Below are positions 22,920-34,300 of a stretch of DNA of 64,000 nt, piece by piece. Both the position numbers and the translations under genes were made by a program. How positions within the stretch are numbered: position 1 is the first letter of the stretch; each line of letters begins with the position of its first letter. Source of the stretch: Diadema setosum (Eukaryota > Echinodermata > Echinoidea > Diadematoida > Diadematidae); NCBI GenBank assembly GCA_033980235.1, contig CM067077.1, positions 8,030,602 through 8,094,601 on the forward strand, written 5' to 3'. The notes beneath the pieces are model-generated. The model saw only the letters and a program-made list of their open reading frames with translations, had not been told where the DNA came from and searched no databases.

Positions 22920-23261
22920 CTAAATTGATGGTTATATGCAGCATGTGTGAACGGTTCACGAACAGTACATCGTCTTTCACGCCAGGCCATTTCCAATATT
23001 CGGGAGGTCACATGATCTGAATGCCCTTTCAAAAGGTCGCGCTGCCTCTGTCGACCGTGCTGCTACGCCAACACTCAAGCAGCGCATCGCACGCACGCAA
23101 AAGATTTCCGCAGAGATCAAGGCGCCATTTTGAATTCTGCAATGATGAACCGCGACGGTGTTAGGGAATCCACCAGAAAGTATCATTTTTTGGTTCCACG
23201 GACTTATCACGAGGGCTCTCAATGGACTTACGAACCTTCTGTAATACAAGCATGCACTTAA
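22920..23261. promoter_or_regulatory. Candidate divergent promoter between CTDNEP1 and the ankyrin-C2 gene
   Basis: A CpG-enriched segment (about 22980-23130) is flanked by splice donors pointing outwards: TTTAG/GTAAGTTA on the minus strand (exon end 22920) and CTTAAG/GTGAGTAAC on the plus strand (exon end 23261). A GCGCCATTTTG word near 23122, reverse complement CAAAATGGCGC, resembles a YY1 site. This fits two divergent first exons, one for CTDNEP1 and one for the plus-strand gene whose first coding exon begins at 28078. Caution: on the minus strand TTGTATTACAG just inside 23249 also looks like an acceptor, so the segment could instead belong to one minus-strand transcript. Confidence 0.35.
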
Positions 23262-23572
23262 GGTGAGTAACGTTTGGTAACGTGTACATTGTTTATAAAG
23301 AATGTATAAATTTTCATAAGTTTTGTAGTTGTGTTGTGGTTCCCCACTTTGAAGGTGCCCGCTCGCTGGTCAGACGCTGTATTCGCGTAGCGTATTAACC
23401 ATGTTAACAGCGTCTGGTCGGGCTAGTGTCTAACGTACTAATAGCTATAGGCCTAAATTTATATCTACAACCACAATCATAACAATGCATGGAACATGAG
23501 ACTGAATTCAGAATTGATTTCTATGCCAATGAGACCGAACTAGAAGGCCTGACGGCATAAAATTACAATTAC

Positions 23573-23827
23573 CTTTCGTGTGTTCTTTCGTATCAAGTAG
23601 CAAATAAACTCCCATATCTTTGATACGATCAAAATGACCGTTCGAAACCCCATTGGGACAAATGACGGCATCGGAAGGCGAGTGGAGAATCTTTCCAACT
23701 TCCTTCGCAGGAAATCGCAAGACCTTCCACACTCTAAGCTTCACGGATTTTATTTTACCAGCTTGGCAGCAGATGACAAAACGTTGCTGAAAGTGGGATT
23801 CTCCGTTAATGTTGACTTGAGCACCTC
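23573..23827 (-). CDS. Possible minus-strand exon of an unrecognised gene
   Basis: One minus-strand frame stays open for about 84 codons, from an in-frame TGA near 23828 to a possible donor ACGAAAG/GTAATTG near 23572. Its C-terminal part reads LRVWKVLRFPAKEVGKI and then DAVICPNGVSNGHFDRIKDM, which looks more protein-like than its neighbours. There is no good acceptor and no start codon in good context, and an opposing plus-strand frame (23634-23834) is also open. No domain recognised; treat as a hypothesis. Confidence 0.2.
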
Positions 23828-24519
23828 ACAGTAGACACTTTTAGTCTCAAAAACTTCCGAGATAGGAGAGATATGACTCCACTTGCGCGTTTGAGCAAAA
23901 TAAGTCCCAACTAATTTACACACTAATTGTCACCGTACTTCCCACCACCATGTACACCACACGTCCACATGCACAGAAGTAGTGCGCATCCGCATCTCTA
24001 TGCAGCATCTATGCTCGTCGAGCTGCAGTATCCGGATAAGAAAGCGAACGAGTGTGCAATGAGGCTAGGGAAATGTACGTTCAAGCTCCACGGCATGCAC
24101 TGCGCATAGTAAAGGAGTGTGTGTGCGGCATGTTCTCACGCTTCCCCTCTCGCATCACACCATTCATTAGGTGGTTTCGGCGATACACTGCAGTGTTGTG
24201 CGCGACTGACGAGGTCCCATGACCCTTGACCCGTCCTAGATCCTTCCCATCATGCAACAACTCAGTAAGCGAGAAAGGCGTTATGTTGCCACGGAAGTGA
24301 GTAAATACGGTTGAGATTTTAGTCACCATTACACTTACAATACAGGTAAGATTATAGTGTTTTGAGTTTTCTCTTTTATTTTTGGCCTTAGACACAGACT
24401 GGCGAATTGTAATAGTCCGCCTTTCAAATAGTGATGTTGGAAATTCAGTTTAAAAGGTTTGGTTCTTCCGAGCGAGTGCCGCACTTCACTTACACTGTAG
24501 GCTACCCACCCTATGTTGT

Positions 24520-24605
24520 GTACAAATGCCGGGCCGGCCGGCCGGCCGGGCATCGGCAGGCAGTGCAGCCGGTAACGCAGCGCAGCGCAGCGCAGTGCAG
24601 CGATC
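24520..24605. repeat. GC-rich simple repeats (GGCC)n and (GCAGC)n
   Basis: CCGGCCGGCCGGCCGG at about 24533-24550 is followed by GCAGCGCAGCGCAGCGCAG at about 24578-24600. It is simple sequence only. Confidence 0.7.
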
Positions 24606-25079
24606 CCCCTGCAACACAATGCTGCATTGCATTGCTTTTTTATGTCTCTAAATCAATCGTGTGTATGCTCTTCTACGCACCACGGTATCACTGCATATGA
24701 ATGTGCATAGATCTATGACTATGTGTGACGTGACCTGTGTGTGAGCTCAACATAATTTGCCTGTAAATTACAAAGAAAACCTGCAGGCTGCACTGCTGCA
24801 GACTTGTTTTAAAATGTAAAATGTTATGAATGGCCTGTCTATGTCGCTATGGATGATTGTAATTTGCATGTCTATAACAATAACTTGTTAGGCCCTAACG
24901 TTAGAATTCTATTTATTAGTATGAGTAACGTACGTTAGAGTAACTTGGACATTCTAACAACAACGTTAGCTGATAGGCCTATATGACGTGTAAACGTGTC
25001 TAATGTGTTAGAGTTGAAGGGATTTCATAGTAGGATATATTATTTATAGAGTGTAGAGAATATATCCTTCTACTCACCA

Positions 25080-25666
25080 TTCATTGTTTTGATACACACA
25101 ATATCTCCCGCGTTTCAAAGCTGTGCCTGGAGTTGATGCTGTTGCAGGAAATGGTCCTCCAATTGAGAGTTGTTGCACTTTCACATTTGAATACACAAGA
25201 ACATAACGCGACACAAAGTATAATTCCAGTTAATAAGGCGAAGCAGCACAATGTTGAATGCTCCACGAGACGGCGAACTTAGAGATGGAAAATAGAGATA
25301 GATTGAGACAGAGAGAGAAGTTCGCGAATCCAATGTTTGTTGATGAAGTTTGGCGAGTTGACAACTTGACGTTTCTGTGCTTTCACGTCGAAAGCTGGTC
25401 AAGAAGTGTTGTGTGTGTGAAAAGTTGAATTTTTGTGAATGGAGAGTTATAACATGCGTGTGAAACTTCTTCGAGACGTGGAGCGAAGAAAAGAAGGAGA
25501 TTGGTGGGAAAGGATGTCCATCTCGAGTTGTCATGGTGACCGTAGGAGTGACCGGAGGTGAAGTTACGTTGTTCGCGAGGAATGTGACAGATGATACGAG
25601 TGCTCGCGATACAGAGGGCCAGAGCGGTCGTAAAAATGTGCTTGCATTACGCTGAAGAGAGACCAC
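25080..25666 (-). other. Open minus-strand region with a donor at its end, unassigned
   Basis: A 161-codon minus-strand frame (25181-25666) and an overlapping 61-codon frame (25081-25266, with a hydrophobic stretch LLTGIILCVALCSCVF) run toward a donor-like GAATG/GTGAGTAG at 25079. The composition is moderately CpG-rich. It could be a 5' exon of a minus-strand gene, even an alternative leader of CTDNEP1, or chance. No protein family recognised. Confidence 0.2.
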
Positions 25667-26439
25667 TCGCGGATATGGTCAGCGAGTGGACGCGAGTGAA
25701 CAGCGAGTGAATTGAAAACAATTCTTAGTAGAATGAGAAAAGGAAAGCATGACTCATTGTGCTGCTACAGAGTCATGAGTCGTATGACCAGTGTCAGTGA
25801 TGACATGAGAAGTTAATGAATTTGAATCTAAGGTCTAGATCCTAGTAGAATTCTGTTGATTGAAATGACCTGATGACTAACGTTAGTGACAAAATCACAA
25901 TGTTGTTCATAGAAACAGTACAACTAACAATAGTAACATTGCAACAGAGCTAGGGTTTACAAATTTCTGATCTTGACTTAACTAACAGGCACGGTAACAC
26001 TAAACAGGATCTTGGATCTACAAATTACATAGAATCTACAATGTTGGGTAGCCTAGATCTATGATACAGTTGGGGAGTGACAAAAATGTGAAATATTATC
26101 CAAAAAGATAGGTCCTACACTACAGCAAAAATATTGCAATCTCTCAATTTTGGATGCTTCCTGATGTTTAAAATTCATTTACAAATACATACTATAATAC
26201 ACCATTGTCCATATCGCGGATGGACCATAGCAATATCCACATGTGACATAAGATTGAATCACACATGTAGAGGGTCTATGCAGCTTATATTGATATGCAA
26301 GTAAATATTTTAATATTTCTATCTACATGTAGCTCTACCTACCTACTACTGAATGGGGAGGATGCTTCAGAAATAAAAGTTGGGTAGGCCTACATTGACT
26401 TTATTGTTTCACAAATAGAGTCTACTCCAAAACAACTTG

Positions 26440-27008
26440 TTAAAGGTAGGGAATCCCATTTGCATGCCTTAAATGAAGAGTTGTATAAACACAGTGGTAT
26501 GTTGAAGAGAGTATCATTTTAGAAACTCCCATAAAGTATTGAAAGTGGAAGGTAACATTTAGTACATTTTTATTGACCGTTAGATTTTGAATTGAATTCT
26601 TTTCGGGGCTCACCGTAAATTCCAGTACATTACTAGGCTACCTTTGCAGACCCATGCACTGCATGTGTGTCCATCATGTATATTTTGTGAATAGAGTTCA
26701 TTAAATCTTACAAACATTTCTATATACATTCTTGCCACACACTCTATAGTATATGTATATTACATCAGCTCTTATACTTTTAGATTTGTGTTTATAGATA
26801 AAAAAAAATACAGAAGACTGCAACAAAAAGGCTTAAGTGTGGCTGACACACAGAACTACTGAGTAGTTGAGTTTTGTGCATTATTCAAATTGTAGATAAC
26901 TGTTGACTTCCAAATTTCTAAGCAGTGGCCTAAACAAGTCCCCTGAGGTTCATATTTAATGTTTTGCTGCATTTTGGGAGTTCTGTAAAAGGTATCCCCT
27001 ACCTTTAA
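26440..27008. mobile_element. 569-bp TTAA-flanked element
   Basis: TTAAAGGTAGGGAATCCCAT at the left mirrors GGTATCCCCTACCTTTAA at the right, with TTAA on both edges. Only the ends are inverted and the interior is not a foldback. It has no transposase frame. It sits in the presumed 5' intron of the ankyrin-C2 gene. Confidence 0.7.
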
Positions 27009-28077
27009 TATCCTGGCAAATCATATCAGCCAGACAAGGTTCTTGGACCTGACTTGGTAGAGACTTTTGATACACAATGTACATGTACACATGCAAGCAA
27101 ATTCCAAATGGTGGAAAATGAATTTTCCACCCTTGTGAGAACTACTAGATCTATGTGTGATGTTTTAACTTTATTTATTCCTATTTGGTCAGCCTAATGC
27201 CTAATGTAATGATCTGAACTGCAGTGTAGATATACATGTAGTTGGTATTAGGAGGCACATAGCAGGTTGTGAAGTTGTGTATAAATTGTATTTGTATGTA
27301 GTACAGTATATCATGCATTTATTTGTCACACATTCATTCTGTTCTGTCTGTATAAATATGATCATATCTGAAGTCACCTAACTTGATATTTTGATGTCAT
27401 GATACATGAGAGGCTATGTATGTTATAGGTTTAGCTGAGAAATTGGGAATTTCAGATCATTGCTAAAGATAGTAAAGTGAAGTGTAATTCCACATTTATA
27501 ATATGATTGTTATTACAGTGTATAAGATACTATAACAGGCAAAGTGGTACAACTTCCATCTATACAAGAAATATTAATGTTGTATTTTCGATATTGTCTT
27601 GATTTTTATCTTTGATTTTAACTTTCAAATCTGATTCTTTGTAGACTATATAAACAGTTTAATGACAATGTATCATTTTTTATATTTTGTTTTCTTTCAC
27701 ACTTACCTTTCTGTTTAAAAAAAGGGTGGTCAGTAAAATCATCTAGAATACTAAATTTCACAATGCTTGTTCTCCAACATACAAAGTCTTCTGTTTTCTA
27801 ACAAAAGCCAAAACAGTTCTTAATAGAAGTTCTCACAATTCATTTTCTGCCATTTTGAATTTGCTTTTAAGTACCGGTACATTGAGAGGGTCTACCAAGA
27901 AACTTGTCAGGCGGACACAATTTGGCAGGTTAACAAGTTAGTTTGGAGTATTATAAAATGAAGAGTGTAAAATGTTTTGATTGTACAAAATGTACATTGT
28001 ATTGTATCAGACACTTGCAAAATTATGTAGAAGTGCTCACATTCTATTTTCACCACATGGCATTTTGTGTTAAACAG

Positions 28078-28357
28078 AATGTCTTGGACCTGAAAAGAAC
28101 AATGATGGCAGTTGAAGAGTGCCGCCAGCGGATGTACCCGATGACGACCGTTTCCACAGTGGGTTGACGTGAGTGCAGGATGGCAGCAGATAGTAAGCTG
28201 CACGAGGGTGTCCGCTATGGCGACTCTAACCTGGTGGAGAGTTCCCTGGAGGATGGCCTGGATCCAAATGCCATCGGTCTCTATGGCTGGAGCCCCATGC
28301 ATGAGGCTGCCTCCAACGGAGACCTGGAAATCCTGGAGCTCCTTCTCCAGTACAATG
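28078..28357 (+). CDS. Ankyrin-C2 gene, first coding exon (leader plus residues 1-59)
   Basis: The acceptor TTGTGTTAAACAG precedes 28078. About 100 nt of 5' leader are followed by the ATG at 28180 in context GCAGGATGG. An upstream reading frame, ATG at 28102 to TGA at 28165-28167 (21 codons), ends 12 nt before the main ATG and shares no residues with it. The coding part gives a degenerate first ankyrin unit (residues 7-33) and the start of the second, ending AAT G at a GTGAGA donor (28358). Confidence 0.8.
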
Positions 28358-31300
28358 GTGAGATCTTTAATTTCAAGGCAAAAAGAAGATGAGAATCTTT
28401 CTATGTTAAAATTTAAGACAAGTTTGGGGAAAAAAAAGTGTTCATCTTAAGTTAGATACCAAGGTATACATATATATATATATATATATTTTTTTTTTTT
28501 TAATTATCTACCAGCCAAAATTAGGGAGAAAACATCAAGGTGGAGTTTTCATAACGCCGTCATAGAACTTCTGTTAGAAAGTTAATGTACTCATGAGATA
28601 TTGTTAACTATTATATTTATCTTATTAATGTAAATACTTTTTGTTTTTGTATGAAGTGGTCATTGTTTGTGACATACATATATCAGGAGATACATCACAT
28701 AATCAAATTTTCTCATTTATTTATTTATTTTTTGCAGCACTAGAATATATATCTTTGTGATTACTATCTAACAGTAACACCTTACTGAACCATAAAAACA
28801 GAACAAAACAAAACAATAAAACAATACTTTGTAACTGCTATTTTCAAGGGTCTTGACTCAATTAGCATCTGTTCTGTTTTCTGGTTCCTGTTTTCCTTGC
28901 TTTTTCCATATGACTTGCATATCCGTAAACATGTACAGTGACCATCATTGCATTGGATAATAAATTAATAAATTGATTAATTGATTAATTAATTAATTCA
29001 TTCATCCATCCATTCAGGGTGTTTACACAGTTGTTGGTTTTCATTTTGGGCGCTCACTATGAGAGGCTTGTGCACCTGTATTAAGTGGAATATAATTCAG
29101 TGGCCATGTCACATTTATAGATTTGTTTTTTCTCCATATTAACTAGAAGTGCTGACTGTGAAATTTGACTGTAGTATGGTGTCAGTAGTAAGATACTAAT
29201 GTACTGCCTTTTCCATCCAGGATAAGAGTGCATAGTATGTATCAGTAGAAACTAAGTTAAATGTACATGTACACGTATGCTATTGTCAGATAATTGCTTA
29301 GATGTATTTTAATAAAAAGGTGTGTGGAAATATGTCAAACCTGCCCCCCCCCCCCCCCAAAAAAAAAAAAAGTTTATTGTAACTGTACTTAAGGTGCTTT
29401 CAGGACCGTTGCAACTGAATGACCAGTACAATAAAGAACAAGTAAAATTACGGCATATGCAGTAATATTTACTGTACACCATACTTTTATCTCATGAAGA
29501 AGCCTTTAATATGCTGTCTGAAAGCTTCAATTTACTCCTCCCTCACAGTCTCTCCAACCCAAAGCACCTTCTGATCTGGAGATTCTCCCGCCTGAAACCC
29601 CTAGCAAACGGGAGACTCCAAGTTGATGTGTGCGAAGCGCAAAGTTCCTAGGGTTCTAGATGCTCTCTGGTGCTATCTAAGGCTTATTATTTTTTTTTTT
29701 TCAACATACAATAGCAATAAGTAAGAAATCCTTTCCAACAGGAGACACAGAGCCAGGGCGAAAGAAATTAAATCTCAAATGGGAGAACGGGAGATTTTGC
29801 AAAAATGGGTTTTCGGCGGGAGATCTCCCGTCAAAAACGGGAGAGTTGGAGTCTCTGCCCTCATTCAGGTATCCCAGTGAAAAAAATATATGAAACAAAT
29901 GAAAAAAATAAAAGATTTTTTTTCATACATCTGACATCTACCAATTATATGCCCATGATTCATTTTGCCTGCATTAAAGGTGATCCCAACTTCTGTGACG
30001 ACATAGAAGGGTGCACGCCGCTGCACTATGCTGCCAGGGAGGGTCATGTCGAGTGCCTGCGAGCCCTCCTGAAAGCAGGAGGACGGTATGATGTGGAAAA
30101 CAACAGCGGCAAATCTGTGCTGGAAGAGGCAGCCGAAGAATGCAGGCACATCCTGGACAAAGAGAGTAAGTTACTGCATTTGATTTTGTTTTGATCTTTG
30201 TATTAAGAGTATGCAGCAAATTTTATGTAACATCCACTGTGTTACATCAATCATAGGTAATGTCAGTATGTGAGCCCTTCCTCCTCCGCCCCCCCCCAAA
30301 AAAAAAATGGAGATAAACCAAAGTTATATTTATAAATCTCATCTTGTAAAGTACAGTAGGTTAAAAGTAATGTAAACAAATTTATCATGGCCATGGCAAA
30401 TTTGTGATAGCATGTTTTATGGTTTGAAAGTTTGAAGGCAAATGTTAAAGGACAAGTTCACCTTCGTAGACATGTGAATTGAGTGAATGCGCCAATATTA
30501 GTAGAACAAATCAGTGAAAATTTGGGGAAAATCGGACAATCCGTTCAAAAGTTATGATTTTTTACAGTATCTGCGCAGTCACTGCTGGATGAGAAGACTA
30601 CTACAGTGTATGATGTCACATGCGTACAACGATATAAGGAAAATAAAAAGAAAATTTCACAAAATTTTACTTTTTGAATAAAGTGCACATTTCTTCGACC
30701 TGTAACTGAGGTATGTTAAGGGTAATATTATTCCCCCTGCCTTCCGAAAGAGAGAAGACGAGTATTCTTTTGTTTTGCGAGAAAAGTGAAAATACATTGA
30801 TTTTTCTCTATTCTTTCTGTATATCGTTGTACACATGTGACATCACAAGCTATAGTAGTCTTCTCATCCACTTGTGACTGAGAGAGACTTCAAAAATTCA
30901 TAACTTTTGAATGGATTATCCGATTTTCTCAAACTCTCACTAATGTGTTCTACTAATATCACTGCATTATCTCAACCCACATGTCTATGAAGGTGAACTT
31001 GTCCTTTAAGGTACAAAACTAAGCAGGGTTTGTCTTCTTTAAATACCACAAGTCTCATAAATATACCATACCATAAATATGATTCCATTTTGTTTCTTAA
31101 TTGCAGAAACCAAGGATTACCTCAACATGACATTGGACATGGCCCGCATCACAATTTCCAAGCAGAAGGTGCCTTCCCATGGGTTGTCCGGAAAGCCAGA
31201 TGGTCGGAGGTCATCAGCCGAGACCTCTGGGGACATTGACAGCCCTCGGGAGGTGGTCGGCGGGATAACTCCACGAGCCTGGAACACCATCAAGGTGCTG

Positions 31301-34300
31301 GAGAGCCCCAAAGATGCAGGGAAAGAGTCCAGTGAGTGCTACAAACTGTATATTGCCTACAGTCCTAAAAGAAGCAATGGTTTGAATTCTGTATAGGACG
31401 ATGTGAATGTTCATACCACTGCATTCTGTCAGGAGTGCCAAATTGCATTTTTAACCCGTTGAGGACGAGTCCCGAGTATACTCGGGCAGGTGTCTATGGG
31501 AAATGCATGTTGTAGCGAAATTAGTCCGTCCTCAGCTGGTTAAAGATAATAAAAAGCTTTGGTACCTCAAAAGTTTCCCTGAATTTCCGTGTTTCAGGTT
31601 AAAGTACCTTTCAAATAACTAACACTGTGAGACTTACTCGCCCCAAAGTGCTCTCATTTCTTAGTAATCATGCAATTAACTGTGACCAGCAGCCCCATAC
31701 GCATAGCATAATGGGGCTTCGCATTGTAGCATTCAGGATCATGACCGATTTAGTATCGCGGGTAAATATCAACTTAAAATCCAAAAAAATTCTTCAATTT
31801 GAAGACTTACCAATTAAGTTGAAGTCTTGAAAACAGGCTTCGGGCAACGTTTGGTTCTGCCAATAGTCCCTTTCTGTTCGAATTGATGACTGAATGTGAC
31901 TCTGTCGAGAGGACCTTGGGAGAGCTACATACACTGATTACTACGGCCAGCGCATACGCACACATCACATGCGAACAAATTTCAAATCCACGAACGGATA
32001 AGATGTTTGTGTGCGCATGCGCTGGCCGTCAATTCAGTGTAGCTCTCCCAAGGTCCTCTCGCCTGAGTCACATTCAGTCATCAATTCGAACAAAAAGGGA
32101 CTATTGGCAGAACCAAACGTTGCCCGAAGCCTGTTTTCAAGACTTCAACTTAATTGGTAAGTCTTCAAATTGAAGAATTTTTTGGATTTTAAGTTGATAT
32201 TTACCCGCGATATTAAATCTGTCATGATCCTGTAGGCTACAATGCGAAGCCCCATTTAGCTATGCGTATGGAGCTGCTGGTCGCAGTTAGCTACTCAGTA
32301 TGCGTATGGGGCTGCACGCTGCTGGTCACAGTTATCATGCAATAATGGTTTCGTACAATACGTGTACTACCTCGCCGCCGTACGGCGGCGGCTCTGGTAC
32401 GAGACCATTATTGCATGATTACTAAGACATGAGAGCACTTTGGGGCGAGTAAGTCTCACAGTGTTAGTTATATGAAAGGTACTTTAACATTAAACAAGAC
32501 TAAGACAAGGAAATTCAGGGAAACTTTTGAGGTAATACCAAAAATTTATATTATCTTTAATGTTGTGTGGGGGGTTGTTTTGTTTTGTTAAGTTTAGTTT
32601 AGTTTTGCTTTGCTTTGTTTTGTTTTATTCTGTTTCTTTTTTTTTTTACTAAAAGAAAAGGATTGGAATAGTATGTTTTTGAAATGATTTTCTTTTCTGA
32701 AATGTGATTTAGTATGCTCAAGCTTTATGACTTTCTTTATTCTTATAAATTCCTTTTTTTTTTAGAGAAATCATATTTTGCCTTCAGACTTTGTTTTGAT
32801 TTGTGTGAATATTGGTATGTTTTTGTGACGTGAGGAGGTTGACAGCCATATATCAGACATCTTTGTATTTATACATGTGTCATATTGATTGAAATAAGAT
32901 AAAAAATATCAGTAAAATAACTCATTCAAAATCAGTTATACTCTCTATCACTTAAGTAGACTTCAGACACTAAAATTCAAGGAAATCATATGATAAGTAA
33001 TTGATTTGTTGGGCAGAAACATCAAACAGTCCCATCAACTGAGGATATTGTGTGAGATTATTATTTTTTACCTGGAAAAACGAAGACAAGAGGATACATG
33101 CGTATTGTGTTGTTTATACTTGCACAATCCGCATGTATATACCTTTCCATGTTATTGGAAACAATTGCGATATCCGATTACATTGCTTTTGAATACTTCC
33201 ACCTCTGTGAGCAGTTCATTTTAAAATCAAACAGAGAAACTTCTAAATGTAGATACAGAACTGTACGTGGCCACTCGAAGCAATTTAATGCTTGTAAAGT
33301 GTGAAATGTCAGATATTACAAGACCCTGTTTTAATACAAGACCCTGTTTTGATACCAGTTCAATGTTTTCTGAGTTTCTCTGTCTCATTTCATTCTTGCA
33401 GTCACAGGAACCCTGCAGCTGTCATTTGAATACAACTCCAAGGCCAAGACATTCAAAATCCGCATATGGTCCCTGCAAGACATTCTGCTTCCTCCTGGTA
33501 AGTGTGGGGAGGGAAAGAGGAAAAGGGGAAAGACAGGGTCCCATTTTCACTTGCTATTCAGTCTGAGGGCAGTTCTCACCTTCCTGTACTCTTTCAATCT
33601 TGATCAAGTGCACTCCTTTGTTGTGCAGGCTTTTGTGTATCAGGATTACGGCCTAAGTGGTTTACAAGGGATTTGCATCATGGGCAAGTGACTGTTATTG
33701 ATGTAAATAGAGAATGGGGGAGAGGGCAGGATTTCATTCATGGTCATTGCTCAGAGACATCCATTGTGTTGTGAGTAGTCTATTTTGAGGGCTTATAGGC
33801 TTGTGGGCAGATGACCAGACAAAGGGACTGGTAGACAAATGATTTAAAGCCATGTCTCTCCTTTTGTCAGCAAAATTGACCTCTGAAGCCATTTGTTCAA
33901 GCCAGCCAACACTAACTGTCATACAAGGGTAGCAGCTAAGTAGAGGCTTATGTCATTCAAGCATGAAATTTATTGCTTGCCTCAGCAGAGTTGTTTGAAT
34001 GGGAATGTATTGAGTGACAAAGCCATAATCCTAATAGGTGTCCTAAAATGTGTAGAAACACCAGCATTTCTTTTTGATAACGATATATGTAGAGTTTGAA
34101 ATATGAGCCACGTATTACAGAATGATTATGCATGGTTTCATACATTCTGGCAGCACCATTGTTTTGAATGTGTTATTGTACTTTGTAATGTGATACTGTA
34201 CTTATTGTGGATTTTTCACTCATTTTGTTTGATCCAGCTGAATTTTCCAATCTGTCGAGGCTGTATATCAGGAGTCACCTGCTGCCAGACAAGAAAGGGG

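Noticed and set aside
31883..32173. 96-codon frame across the centre of the 1-kb foldback
   Set aside because: It lies wholly within an inverted-repeat element whose arms encode mirror frames; no transposase similarity.
34207..34237. Upstream extension of the long ankyrin-C2 frame to an ATG at 34207
   Set aside because: A good acceptor (TTGATCCAG) at 34237 and phase agreement with exon 4 show that the extension is intronic.
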